Assembly (NCBI RefSeq): GCF_024170165.1 | Contig: NZ_JALJXP010000002.1 | Coordinates: 186,001 to 250,000 of the forward strand | Reading direction: 5' to 3' | Origin: Pseudomonas nitroreducens | GTDB taxonomy: Bacteria; Pseudomonadota; Gammaproteobacteria; Pseudomonadales; Pseudomonadaceae | DNA: 64,000 bases | Shown: positions 28,201 to 35,774 of the stretch, piece after piece | How the letters are laid out: each line of letters opens with the position of its first letter | How positions within the stretch are numbered: the first letter of the stretch is position 1 | Program-made: the position numbers and the translations under genes | The notes under the pieces: model-generated | Databases searched by the model: none | Told to the model about the DNA's origin: nothing | What the model saw: only the letters and a program-made list of their open reading frames with translations

Positions 28201-31200
28201 GTGGTCACCATCGCCGTCAGTGATGGTGGCGGTCAGGGTGATGGTATTCGCATCGAGGCTGACGCCATCGTTGGCATCGCTGGCGTTGGGGTGCACCACC
28301 GCGCGCAACTGGTCGAGGGTGACCTTGCCATCGGCGTCCAGGGTGACGCGGAAGGCCACGTCAGAGCCGGTACCAACTCGTCCTTCCACGCCATTGGCAG
28401 TGTTGTAGAGGAAGATCTTCTCGCCCGTGGCGGTGTCCTTCAGGCCGCTGTCGGTGCCATCGCTGGTGCCGACCTTGTAGGTGATGGAGCCCGCTCCATC
28501 GGCGCCGAAGTGCGTGGTGAACAGGTCGGCCACGCTGGTGCTGCTGGTGTCGCCCACGCCCAGGTGGGTCTCGTCCACTGTCAGCCGGATATCGGCATCC
28601 TTGCACGGCTCGATGCTCGGGCCATCATCGAGGAAGCTCAGCTTGCCGCCCAGGTCGATGTGCGCGGTGGCGCTGTCGCCATCCTTGTCGGTGATGGTGG
28701 CGCTGAGGTCGATCTTGCCGGCCAGGCTCAGCGAATCGTTGGGGTCATTGGGATCGGAATGGGCCAGCGCGCGCAGCTGTTCCAGGGTGACCTTGCCGTC
28801 ACCGTCGATGCTCACGCGGAAGGCAACGGTACTGGTGCCTTCCAGGCGACCCTCGACACCGTTGGCGGTGTTGTAGAGGAAGATCCTGCTGCCGGTGGCA
28901 GTGTCCTTCAGGCCACTGTCGGTGTTGTCGGCGGCTTCGAGCTTGTAGGTGATCGAGCCCGCGCCATCAGCGCCGTACTGGCCATTGAACAGGTCGGCAA
29001 CCGAGTCGCTGGTGGCTGGAACGCCCAGCTGGGTCTCGTCCACCGTCAGGTGCAGGCCTTCGGTGCTGCCCACGGAAATGCTCGGGCCGTCGTCGAGGAA
29101 GGTCAGCTTGCTGCCCAGGTCGAGGCTGGCGCTCTGGTGGTCGCCATCGGCGTCGGTCACGGTGGCGGTCAGACTGATCTTGCCTTCGCCCAGGTTCAAG
29201 GGGTCATTGGCGTCGGCGGCATCCGGGTGCACCAGGGCACGGACCTGGTCGAGGGTGATCTTGCCGTCCTCGCCCAGGGTCACGCGGAACGCGACTTCAC
29301 CGTTCACGCCGCCCACGCGGCCTTCGACGCCGGTAGCGGTGTTGAACAGGAAGATCTTGTCGCCGGTGGCGGTGTCTTTCAGCCCGCTGTCGGTATTGTC
29401 GGTGGCACTGACCTTGTAGACGATCGAACCGGCGCCGTCAGCGCCATACTGCGAGTTGAACAGGTCGCTGGCCGCCACGCTGCTGGTGGCATCCTGACCG
29501 AGGTTGGTCTCGTCCACCGTCAGGTGCAGGCCTTCGGTGCTGCCCACGGAAATGCTCGGGCCGTCGTCGAGGAAGGTGAGTTTGCTGCCCAGGTCGAGGC
29601 TGGCGCTCTGGTGGTCGCCATCAGCGTCGGTCACGGTGGCGGTCAGGCTGATCTTGCCTTCGCCCAGGCTCAAGGGGTCATTGGCGTCGGCGGCGTCCGG
29701 GTGCACCAGGGCACGGACCTGGTCGAGGGTGATCTTGCCGTCCTCGCCCAGGGTCACGCGGAACGCGACTTCACCGTTCACGCCGCCCACGCGGCCTTCG
29801 ACGCCGGTAGCGGTGTTGAACAGGAAGATCTTGTCGCCGGTGGCGGTGTCTTTCAGCCCACTGTCGGTGTTGTCGGTGGCACTAACCTTGTAGACGATCG
29901 AGCCGGCGCCGTCAGCGCCATACTGCGAGTTGAACAGGTCGCTGGCCGCCACGCTGCTGGTGGCGTCCTGGCCGAGATTGGATTCGTCCACCGTCAGGTG
30001 CAGGCCTTCGGTGCTGCCCACGGAAATGCTCGGGCCGTCATCGGTGAAGCTGACCCGCCCACCGAGGTCGAGGGAGCTGCTGGAGGTAATGCTGTCGCCG
30101 TCACGGTCGGTGACGGTCAGGTTACCCTGCAGTTGTACCAGCCCGGAGTCGAGCGAAATGGTCTGGCTGGCATAGCCGCTCTCGCTGCCCGGCAGCGGAT
30201 GGTCGATGGCGCTGTACTGGGTCAGCGTGACCACACCGGTATTGCCGTTCACCGACAGGCTGAACACGGTGTTTTCGCCGGTGATGCCGGCGGCGCTGGC
30301 GGAGGTGGACGCGACGATGGCGCCGCCCACGCTGTACAGATAAATAGTGGCGCCGCCACTGGTCAGCCCCGAATTGGCGCCGTTGCCGCCGAGCAGATTC
30401 AGGCTGTAGCTCAGCTCGGTGCTTCCGGCACCGTCGCCGCCGTAGTTGGCAGTCACCTTGAATGCCGAGCTGTAGTCGGCGGTGGAGGTGTCGAAGGCAG
30501 CCCCGGCGGTATTCGCATCATGGGTCTGCAGCAGTACATCGACGCCCAGGTTGCCGGACAGGCTGGCCTGCGGCGCGTCATCGACGATGCCCACGTTCAC
30601 CGTACCGTTGGCCGAAGTGCCGTTGCCGTCGGTGATGACGTAGGGAATGTCGAAGTTCAGCGTGTCTTCGGAGCCCTTCACCGGGTGGTCCACCGGCTGC
30701 AGCAGGGTGACCTCGAAGGCGCCGGTGCTGATATTGGTCAGGGTCACGGTGAAGACCGGCGTGCCATTGGCACTGCCGGTGAGCACGTGGCCGTCAGGGC
30801 TGACGCTGTAGGTGATGGCCACACCACCGGAAGTCAGATTGGGCAGCCCGGAGGTGCCCCAGGTGAAGCTGCCGACACCGTCGCTGCCGAAGTTGTAGCC
30901 CAGGTTGCCGGAGAAGGTCGCGCCCTCCCCTGCACCATCGGGAATACCGCCGGGCAAGCCGGCTTCGAATACGTTGGCCAGGCCCGGGCCGTTGGGGCCG
31001 GCGCTCGGCTGGCCGTCTGGTGGCAGGACTTCCGGCGGAGGCGTCACCGCCTCGACACGCGGCTGCGGTACGCCGTCGAATTCGCGCAGGGGCAGCGGGC
31101 CCGAACCGATCGGGCCGGTGGGGAAGCCGATATTCGGATCGATGTGGCCGCCCACTTCGGTGAGCAGCACGAAGGAGTGTCCGCCTCCGGGCTTGTTATT

Positions 31201-31593
31201 GGCGGCGCCGGCAGCGGTTGGACCTGCCGCGGTGGCTTCGGCTTGCTGGGTCGGGTCGGCGCCTGCGGCGATGGCGGCCTGCAGGGCCTTGACGTCAGTG
31301 ACGTCCTGCTTGGTCGGCGTGGCAGGCTGCTGCTGGGCAACCGACTGGTCGCCCTGCTCCGACTGGTGCGCAGCGGCAAGCATCTGCGAGGTCAACGGCA
31401 GGGAGCTGTCGCGCCCCAGGGTGATCTCGCCGCCTCCGGCAACCTTGAGCGCGACCGCGCCATTGGCGCCGGTGACCAGCTGCTCACCGACAAAAACCTT
31501 GTCTCCCTGTTCCAAAGGACGACGCGATCCATCGGCGGCTACCGCAAACACTTCGCCGATTACCTTGCTGACGACACCCATCAAAGTAGCCAT
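22267..31593 (-). CDS. Giant LapA/BapA-like RTX adhesin, type I secreted, with two vWA domains
   Basis: This 3,108-residue protein is a predicted cell-surface biofilm adhesin. The N-terminal retention module (about 1-110, MATLMGVVSKVIGEVFAVAADGSRRPLEQG) should plug the outer-membrane TolC-like pore. It is followed by tandem TAAG (121-124 and 126-129), the LapG protease recognition sequence. Residues about 200-515 are Gly/Ser/Thr-rich Ig-like units. Residues about 518-2242 are 11 T1SS-143-type repeats of about 157 residues, each ending in DDGPS and carrying DGDGD. Two von Willebrand A domains follow, with MIDAS motifs DVSGS (about 2268) and DTSGS (about 2647). RTX nonapeptides (GGAGNDILFG, GGNDKLIGGPGDD, about 2880-2985) and a C-terminal secretion signal close the chain. 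No signal peptide is present, as expected. The GGAGGAAGG ribosome site fixes the start. It is divergent from its secretion operon. Confidence 0.93.
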   Translation of the reverse strand: MATLMGVVSKVIGEVFAVAADGSRRPLEQGDKVFVGEQLVTGANGAVALKVAGGGEITLGRDSSLPLTSQMLAAAHQSEQGDQSVAQQQPATPTKQDVTDVKALQAAIAAGADPTQQAEATAAGPTAAGAANNKPGGGHSFVLLTEVGGHIDPNIGFPTGPIGSGPLPLREFDGVPQPRVEAVTPPPEVLPPDGQPSAGPNGPGLANVFEAGLPGGIPDGAGEGATFSGNLGYNFGSDGVGSFTWGTSGLPNLTSGGVAITYSVSPDGHVLTGSANGTPVFTVTLTNISTGAFEVTLLQPVDHPVKGSEDTLNFDIPYVITDGNGTSANGTVNVGIVDDAPQASLSGNLGVDVLLQTHDANTAGAAFDTSTADYSSAFKVTANYGGDGAGSTELSYSLNLLGGNGANSGLTSGGATIYLYSVGGAIVASTSASAAGITGENTVFSLSVNGNTGVVTLTQYSAIDHPLPGSESGYASQTISLDSGLVQLQGNLTVTDRDGDSITSSSSLDLGGRVSFTDDGPSISVGSTEGLHLTVDESNLGQDATSSVAASDLFNSQYGADGAGSIVYKVSATDNTDSGLKDTATGDKIFLFNTATGVEGRVGGVNGEVAFRVTLGEDGKITLDQVRALVHPDAADANDPLSLGEGKISLTATVTDADGDHQSASLDLGSKLTFLDDGPSISVGSTEGLHLTVDETNLGQDATSSVAASDLFNSQYGADGAGSIVYKVSATDNTDSGLKDTATGDKIFLFNTATGVEGRVGGVNGEVAFRVTLGEDGKITLDQVRALVHPDAADANDPLNLGEGKISLTATVTDADGDHQSASLDLGSKLTFLDDGPSISVGSTEGLHLTVDETQLGVPATSDSVADLFNGQYGADGAGSITYKLEAADNTDSGLKDTATGSRIFLYNTANGVEGRLEGTSTVAFRVSIDGDGKVTLEQLRALAHSDPNDPNDSLSLAGKIDLSATITDKDGDSATAHIDLGGKLSFLDDGPSIEPCKDADIRLTVDETHLGVGDTSSTSVADLFTTHFGADGAGSITYKVGTSDGTDSGLKDTATGEKIFLYNTANGVEGRVGTGSDVAFRVTLDADGKVTLDQLRAVVHPNASDANDGVSLDANTITLTATITDGDGDHQSASLDLGGKLTFLDDGPSIEACKDTDIKLTVDETQLGQPDTSSVNVADLFNAHYGADGAGSIEYKLSAADNSDSGLKDIATGSRIFLYNTANGVEGRLEGSSTVAFRVSIDGDGKVTLEQLRAMVHPDANNANDDLHLAGQVSLTATITDGDGDHASASIDLGSKLTFLDDGPSIAPSTIYDISLEVDESNLGSDARVESSLVSLLFESHFGADGPGSITYKVSTADGTDSGLRETASGDRIFLYNENGTVVGRVEHSNAIAFVVSEDNGALMLDQRLALVHGNPDDSDEPLRLDTGKITLTATVTDGDGDHASAYVDLGSKMVFYDDGPSIEPCTTADIKLTVDETQLGVGASASASDVSGLFNSHFGNDGAGGITYKLSAATDGMDSGLKDTATGGKILLFTTDNGVEGRVEGTNVVAFSVTLHNGAITLDQQRALVHPITTDSNDPLSIGSDKITLTATITDGDGDHASAQIDLGGKLIFLDDGPSIQPCTDADISLVVDETTLGSAARVEASLVSQLFTTSFGADGAGSVTYKVSVALDGTDSGLRASENGARILLFNDGNGVVGKVEGSNTIAFVVRPDGGALTLEQRVAFIHPDGHSDDETLSIATGKISLTATVTDGDGDHQSATVDLGSKLIFHDDGPSIVANQANGPALVVDESNLNANASASITSLFTSHYGADGAGSLVYKVVAGTEGGDSGLRVTNGDKIYLFNEAGGVVGRVGGPGGAIAFTVTVNNGTVTLDQQMALKHPDGGDPDDALNIASGKISLTATITDGDGDSHSASVELGSQLTFHDDGPSIAVNTQGSLALTVDESNLGSDASANVASLFTSSYGADGAGSLVYSVAAVSNGSDSGLSVTNGDKIYLFNENGGVVGRVGGSGGAIAFTVTVNNGSITLDQQMALKHPITTDANDALSIAGGKINLVATITDGDGDSQSARIDLGNKLTFLDDGPSISVDTSHVPTLTVDESNLSVDASANFSTAFNASTGADGGNTAYSLTATTGTQSGLQTTDGQNIVLVKVSDTQVEGRVGGTGGALAFKVTLDSGTGVVKLDQQLALKHPNASDPNDALSLANGKIGLTATVTDGDGDSKAIGIDLGSKLTFLDDGPTAVDDNPRCLVQQAPPAVNLTLVVDVSGSMQGDKLANAKAALVNLVQQYAAMGIAIHVSLLTFASSAKDLGDFNFNGTSDAQYTSLVNKINGLQTEDNTNYQVALNLAKANVTSDITASGHDPAAINRVYFISDGQPNEGSTSTAITQWKAFLANPDGDNNDATNHVDAYAVGLGTSITNADLVGIDGKGTPIIVTQPGDLTATLQNLVTIDSVSGNLLANDVPVSADGTVRITQVEFGGEKFAVDASGVMTNVNPNATSATGSYNTSTGLLTIQTSSGTLTLYLKDVAGHQAGDYTYASKAGVAFPESGQISEVFKYTIVDGDGDTASANLNICLKYGQPILVVGSNAGDVDGSSVLHTVPSPLDADKAGQINGSGGNDVLIGDAGGVSVYTQPGKNYNISLIVDTSGSMGDASGTAGLTRMALAKNALTNLINAIKGHDGVINISLVSFSDSSHVTTYNGLTTANVAALIAAIGKLSADGATNYDDAMKSATAWFNTQVATNHADAAHNYVNLAFFLTDGNPTVYNGNSGSGNSTSYNDMNVAITSGNDMLHHAGTLVGDNSVAVNAIGIGNGINSDYLRYFDNTNTTGTVVTNVDGTNLSNTVGQPQIINTAEQLQAALQEGFSTSTPVTVGNDHLVGGAGNDILFGDVINTDALAWAGHAAGSHNGQGYQALVDYLTATNGSAPTVAQVTNYIVQHADQLNVAGDMRGGNDILEGGAGNDLMFGQGGNDKLIGGPGDDIMYGGTGADEFIWKAGDTGHDVIKDFSIAEGDSLNLADLLQGALPNADSLSHYLTFSVNSGTTSIGVSPTSGGTTTQTIDLANVDLAAKYAGHAGNGVLSAGDTHTVLNGLLGDHAIKTDTV
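24868..30040 (-). repeat. Array of 11 coding repeats (about 157 codons each) in the adhesin
   Basis: Twelve copies of DDGPS/DDGPT mark 11 consecutive units. Each has a LTVDE-LG opening, FGADGAGS-YK, DSGL, a LFN or LYN strand, VEGRV or VGRV, and DGDGDHQSA near the end. Units differ by point changes except for the two near-identical first ones (29074-30021). The DNA repeats are the strongest internal homology in the window and will be prone to recombination and to misassembly with short reads. Confidence 0.9.
29074..30021 (-). repeat. Near-identical tandem duplication (2 x 474 bp) within the adhesin repeats
   Basis: The 474-bp segments 29074-29547 and 29548-30021 encode units that differ at only two residues (Ser/Thr in DESN or DETN, and Ser/Asn in PLSL or PLNL). 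By eye I count about 15 base differences, most of them silent. This is much closer than any other pair of units, and indicates a recent duplication or gene conversion. Confidence 0.85.
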
Positions 31594-32074
31594 GAGTCCT
31601 TCCTCCGCTGCACATCCCGCGGCCGGTTCCACCGACCCGCGATTGACCGAAACAGGCCATGGCACGCTTGTATCCGGATGCTGCGTAGGAAGTTGCGAAG
31701 GGTGCGAAAAGGACTGCTAGCGCTTTTGCATCAAAAAGCCAGCGACAATTTTCTGTCATGCTGGCTACGCGTTTTCTTGTCCTTCTGCGGTGGTCCCCGC
31801 CCTAACTGCTACAAACCGTACCTGGCTTCGTCTGCAAGCACCTGCTCCGGCCCATACCCAGGGAATACGAGGGCTTGCACGTTCAAACAATGTGCTGCTT
31901 TTCACACGACTCATAAGACTTTTTCCGAATAACCCTTGTGAAAAATTCTTCTGAGGTTTTCGAAAAGTTGTTCTTAGCTCTGATGTTACAGGCGTGAAAC
32001 GCTTGATAAGAGAAAAAAGCCAATAAATTGGCGATTCGAGAGCATCGAAGTAGCAGAACACCAGGAGCAAAGCC
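31594..32074. promoter_or_regulatory. Divergent promoter region between the adhesin and its secretion operon
   Basis: The 481-base gap is AT-richer than the rest of the window in its right half (about 31900-32060). It has no gene that I would accept. It must hold promoters for the leftward adhesin and the rightward TolC/ABC/HlyD operon. A FleQ-type box lies at 32019-32032. I did not find a convincing sigma-70 pair; TTGATA at 32003 with TAAATT at 32024 has only 15 bases of spacing. Confidence 0.6.
32019..32032. promoter_or_regulatory. Candidate FleQ box
   Basis: GCCAATAAATTGGC matches the published P. aeruginosa FleQ consensus GTCAATAAATTGAC at 12 of 14 positions, and the two differences keep dyad symmetry at the ends. 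It lies 43 bases before the start of the TolC-like gene, 426 bases from the adhesin start. FleQ with c-di-GMP controls lapA-type adhesins and exopolysaccharide operons in pseudomonads, so this position makes functional sense. Confidence 0.65.
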
Positions 32075-33433
32075 ATGCGCAGTCGTAACGCGGCACTATG
32101 GAGCGGTGTATTTTTGGCGGTGTCAGGGGCCCATGGGCAGGCCATGACCCTGACCGAAGCTATACAAAGCACGCTGCAGTACCACCCGGAAATCAGTCAG
32201 AGCGTGAACAGCCGCCTGACTGCGGATGAAGAACTCAAGTTTGCCAGGGGAGGTTATCTGCCAACCGTCGACCTCGTGGCCGGGTACGGCCGGGAGAACA
32301 CCGACAGCCCGACCACTCGCGCGGCGGGCAACCACAACGATGAAACCCTGACCCGCGGTGATGCGGAAATCCGTCTGCGGCAGATGCTGTTCGACGGCTT
32401 CGGCACCCCCAACGAGGTCAAGCGCAACGAATCCAACGTCAACTCCAAGGCCTTCCGCATTCTCGGCACCTCCGAGACCGCCGCCCTGCGCACCGTCGAG
32501 GTCTACCTCGAAGTGCTCAAGCGCCGCGAGATGGTGGCCCTGGCCAAGAACAACCTGCAGGCCCACGAACGCATCGGCGACCAGATCCGCCTGCGCAGCG
32601 AGCGCGGCGTAGGCAGCACCGCGGACAATGACCAGGCCATCGCCCGTCTCGCCCTGGCGCAGAACAACCTCTATACAGAGGAAGTGAACCTGGCCGACGC
32701 CGAGGCGAATTTCTACAGCGCCACCGGCAAGATGCCCGACCAGCTGGAGATGCCCAGCACGATCAAGGCCGAAGTGCCGCCGGATCTGCTGAGCGCACGC
32801 CAGGGCATGCTCAGCGACAACCCGCTGCTGAAGTCGGCACAAGCCGACGTCAACGCCGCCGAATCGCAGTACGAAGCGGCCAAGGCGCCCTTCTACCCGC
32901 GCTTCGACGCCGAGCTGGCCAAGGCCGCCAACAACAACGTCGACGGCGACGAAGGTCACTACAACAGCTGGGAAGCCCAGGTGGTGATGCGCTACAACCT
33001 GTTCAACGGGATGCGCGACAAGGCCCACCTCAACGCCACCTCGCACCAGATCGGCGAAGCCCAGGACGTGCGTAACAACGCGCTGCGGCTGCTCAACGAA
33101 AACCTCTCGCTGGCCTGGGACGCGATGGAGAACTCGCGCAAACAGACCCAGCCGGCCCGCGAGTACGCCGACTACACCCGCAAGGTCCGCGAGGCGTACC
33201 AGCAACAGTTCACCCTCGGCCAGCGCACCCTGCTCGACCTGCTGGACAGCGAGAACGAACTGTTCACCGCCAACCGCCGCTACACCGAAGTCCGCTACAC
33301 CGAGGAATACTCGATGTACCGCGTGCTCGGCAGCATGGGTGGCCTGCTCAGATCGCAGCATGTGGTCGCTCCGCACGAGTCCGTGGCCCTGTCGGACGTG
33401 AAGAACGAGGCACGCCTGCCTGACCTGAAATAA
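32075..33433 (+). CDS. TolC-family outer membrane protein of the adhesin secretion system (LapE-like)
   Basis: This 452-residue protein has a signal peptide (MRSRNAALWSGVFLAVSGAHGQA) and two outer-membrane efflux protein repeats rich in long coiled coils, as in TolC/AggA/LapE. It should form the outer-membrane channel through which the giant adhesin passes and in which its N-terminal plug is held. It is the first gene of a three-gene operon with the ABC transporter and the HlyD-like adaptor. AGGAGCAAAGCC precedes the ATG. The C terminus (VALSDVKNEARLPDLK) is short and polar. The arrangement recalls PA1874-PA1877 (bap) of P. aeruginosa as well as lapEBC. Confidence 0.9.
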   Translation: MRSRNAALWSGVFLAVSGAHGQAMTLTEAIQSTLQYHPEISQSVNSRLTADEELKFARGGYLPTVDLVAGYGRENTDSPTTRAAGNHNDETLTRGDAEIRLRQMLFDGFGTPNEVKRNESNVNSKAFRILGTSETAALRTVEVYLEVLKRREMVALAKNNLQAHERIGDQIRLRSERGVGSTADNDQAIARLALAQNNLYTEEVNLADAEANFYSATGKMPDQLEMPSTIKAEVPPDLLSARQGMLSDNPLLKSAQADVNAAESQYEAAKAPFYPRFDAELAKAANNNVDGDEGHYNSWEAQVVMRYNLFNGMRDKAHLNATSHQIGEAQDVRNNALRLLNENLSLAWDAMENSRKQTQPAREYADYTRKVREAYQQQFTLGQRTLLDLLDSENELFTANRRYTEVRYTEEYSMYRVLGSMGGLLRSQHVVAPHESVALSDVKNEARLPDLK

Positions 33434-33605
33434 GAAAGTCGCTCGCGCCCGTCACCCAGCCCCGCACCGCCTGGCGTCGGGGCGACGGCCGTGAAGCGAT
33501 ACGACAGGGCACGAAAGAACCCGCGACCGGCAAGCCCCGGCGAGCGCCTGCAAGTGCTTGCTGATGGCCGTCGGCGCGGGTCGGCGCGGCCCGGGAGGAA
33601 GTAGC

Positions 33606-35774
33606 GTGACCATGATCATCCAGGAGCGCGGCACACCTGCGCCGGGCGATCCGCGCCTGAGCCATGACGATCCCCTGCTCGACGGACTGCTGATTCTCTG
33701 CCGCCTGCACGGCTGCGCGGTGAGCCGCAACAGCCTGTCCGCCGGCCTGCCGCTGCGCGACCAGCGGCTCTCCGCCGCGCTGCTGCCGCGCGCTGCGGCC
33801 CGTGCCGGCCTGCAGGGCCGGTTGCTGCGCCGCGAGCTGCGCAGTATCTCCAACCTGAACCTGCCAGTCCTGCTGCTGTTCAACGACGGACGCAGCGCCG
33901 TGCTGCGCCAGTGGCGCGAAGACGGCCAGGCGCTGATCCTGCCCTGCGAGACCGAAGGCGGCGAACAGGCCGTCGGCGCCGACGAGCTGGCCGCCCAGTA
34001 CAGTGGCCAGGCCCTCTTCGCCCGCCCGCGTCACGAACTGGAAGCGGCGCGCAAGCCGCTGGTGCCGCGCGTCGAAGCCTGGTTCCGCGACACCCTGCGG
34101 CTGTCGCGCTGGCTCTATACGGACGCCCTGGTCGCCAGTCTGCTGATCAACCTGCTGGGCATGCTGGTGCCGTTGTTCGTCATGCAGACCTATGACCGCG
34201 TGGTGCCCAACCAGGCGCTGTCGACCCTCTGGGTGCTCGCCGCCGGCCTGCTGATCGGCACGCTGTTCGAACTGCTGCTGCGGGTGCTGCGCTCCAACCT
34301 GCTGGACATGGCCGGCAAGAAGACCGACGTGGTCCTCTCCGCCACCCTGTTCGAACGCATCACCGGCATGTCGCTCAAGGCCAAGCCCGAGACCGTCGGC
34401 GGCTTTGCGCAGAGCATCCATGACTTCCAGGGCCTGCGCGAATTCCTCACTGCGCTGACCCTGACCAGCCTGATCGACCTGCCCTTCTCGCTGCTGATGA
34501 TCCTGGTCATCGGCCTGCTCGGCGGCTGGCTGGTGGCCGTGCCGCTGCTGGCCTTCCCCATCACCATCGTGTTCGCCCTGATCATCCAGAGCCGCCTGCG
34601 CGATACCGTGCAGAAGAGCCTGACCCTGGGCGCAGAACGCCAGGCCCTGCTGATCGAAACCCTCGGCGGCCTGGAAACCCTCAAGGCCTGCGGCGCCGAA
34701 AGCGAACGCCAGTACCGCTGGGAGTCCACCCACGGCGCCCTGGCCCGGCTGGACAACCACGCGCGCTTCCTCTCCGCGCTGGCCACCAACGGCACCCTGT
34801 TCCTCCAGCAGTTCGCCGGCTTGGCGATGATCTGCGCCGGGGTCTACAGCATCCTCGACGGCAACCTCAGCGTCGGCGCACTGGTCGCCAGCTACATGCT
34901 CAATAGCCGCGTGCTCGCCCCGCTGGGGCAGATCGCCGGGCTGATCACCCGCTACCAGCAGGCGCGCCTGACCATGAAGAGCACCGACGCGCTGATGGAG
35001 TTGCCGCAGGAGCGCCAGGCCCGCCAGCGCCCACTGGAGCGCACCCAGCTGCACGGCGCGCTGGAAGTCCGCCAGCTGAGCTTCAGCTACCCGGAGCAGA
35101 CCATCCCGGCACTGAACCACGTCAGCCTGCGCATGGCCCCCGGCGAGAAGATCGGCATCATCGGCAAGAGCGGCTCGGGCAAGAGCACCTTCGGTCGCCT
35201 GCTGATGGGCTTCTACCATCCGGACGAAGGACAGATCCTGCTCGACGGCCTGGACCTGCGCCAGCTCGATGTCGCCGACCTGCGCCAGCAGATCGGCTAC
35301 GTGGCCCATGACCTGCCGCTGCTGGCCGGCAGCCTGCGCGACAACCTGACCCTCGGCGCGCGCTACGTCAGCGATGCGCGGATGCTCGAAGTGGCCGAGC
35401 TGACCGGCGTCAGCGAACTGGCCCGGCAACACCCGGCCGGCTTCGACCGCCCGGTGGGCGAACGCGGCCAGTTGCTCTCCGGTGGCCAGCGCCAGGCCGT
35501 GCTGATGGCCCGCGCGATGCTGCTCGACCCGCCGATCCTGCTGCTGGACGAACCCACCAGCGCCATGGACAACAGCAGCGAGGAGATCCTGCGCAAGCGC
35601 CTGCACGAGGCCTGCCGCGACAAGACCCTGCTGCTGGTCACCCACCGCACCTCGATGCTCAGCCTGGTCGACCGCCTGCTGGTGCTCGACAGCGGCCGCA
35701 TCGTCGCCGACGGCCCGAAAGACGCGGTCATCGAAGCATTGCGCAAGGGCCACGTCGGCCCGGCAGCGGGGTAA
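33606..35774 (+). CDS. Type I secretion ABC transporter/permease (LapB-like)
   Basis: This 722-residue inner-membrane protein has a C39-peptidase-like N-terminal domain without the catalytic Cys motif (about 15-130, HDDPLLDGLLILCRLHG), a six-segment membrane domain (about 160-440) and an ATPase domain with Walker A GKSGSGKST, signature LSGGQRQ and Walker B ILLLDEPTSAMD. It exports the adhesin together with its neighbours. I chose the GTG at 33606, five bases after GGGAGGAAG; the ATG six bases downstream is also possible. It follows the TolC-like gene by 172 bases with no terminator, and its stop overlaps the next start (TAATG). Confidence 0.92.
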   Translation: MTMIIQERGTPAPGDPRLSHDDPLLDGLLILCRLHGCAVSRNSLSAGLPLRDQRLSAALLPRAAARAGLQGRLLRRELRSISNLNLPVLLLFNDGRSAVLRQWREDGQALILPCETEGGEQAVGADELAAQYSGQALFARPRHELEAARKPLVPRVEAWFRDTLRLSRWLYTDALVASLLINLLGMLVPLFVMQTYDRVVPNQALSTLWVLAAGLLIGTLFELLLRVLRSNLLDMAGKKTDVVLSATLFERITGMSLKAKPETVGGFAQSIHDFQGLREFLTALTLTSLIDLPFSLLMILVIGLLGGWLVAVPLLAFPITIVFALIIQSRLRDTVQKSLTLGAERQALLIETLGGLETLKACGAESERQYRWESTHGALARLDNHARFLSALATNGTLFLQQFAGLAMICAGVYSILDGNLSVGALVASYMLNSRVLAPLGQIAGLITRYQQARLTMKSTDALMELPQERQARQRPLERTQLHGALEVRQLSFSYPEQTIPALNHVSLRMAPGEKIGIIGKSGSGKSTFGRLLMGFYHPDEGQILLDGLDLRQLDVADLRQQIGYVAHDLPLLAGSLRDNLTLGARYVSDARMLEVAELTGVSELARQHPAGFDRPVGERGQLLSGGQRQAVLMARAMLLDPPILLLDEPTSAMDNSSEEILRKRLHEACRDKTLLLVTHRTSMLSLVDRLLVLDSGRIVADGPKDAVIEALRKGHVGPAAG

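Noticed and set aside
24868-30040. Regularly spaced repeats that could suggest a CRISPR array.
   Set aside because: The unit is about 470 bases, coding and continuous, without short spacers or cas genes.
22219-31932. An open frame of more than 3,200 codons on the plus strand, antisense to the adhesin gene.
   Set aside because: It is a by-product of the high-GC codon use and repeats of the adhesin: its protein has no recognisable domain, and the minus strand has a clear domain series and ribosome site.
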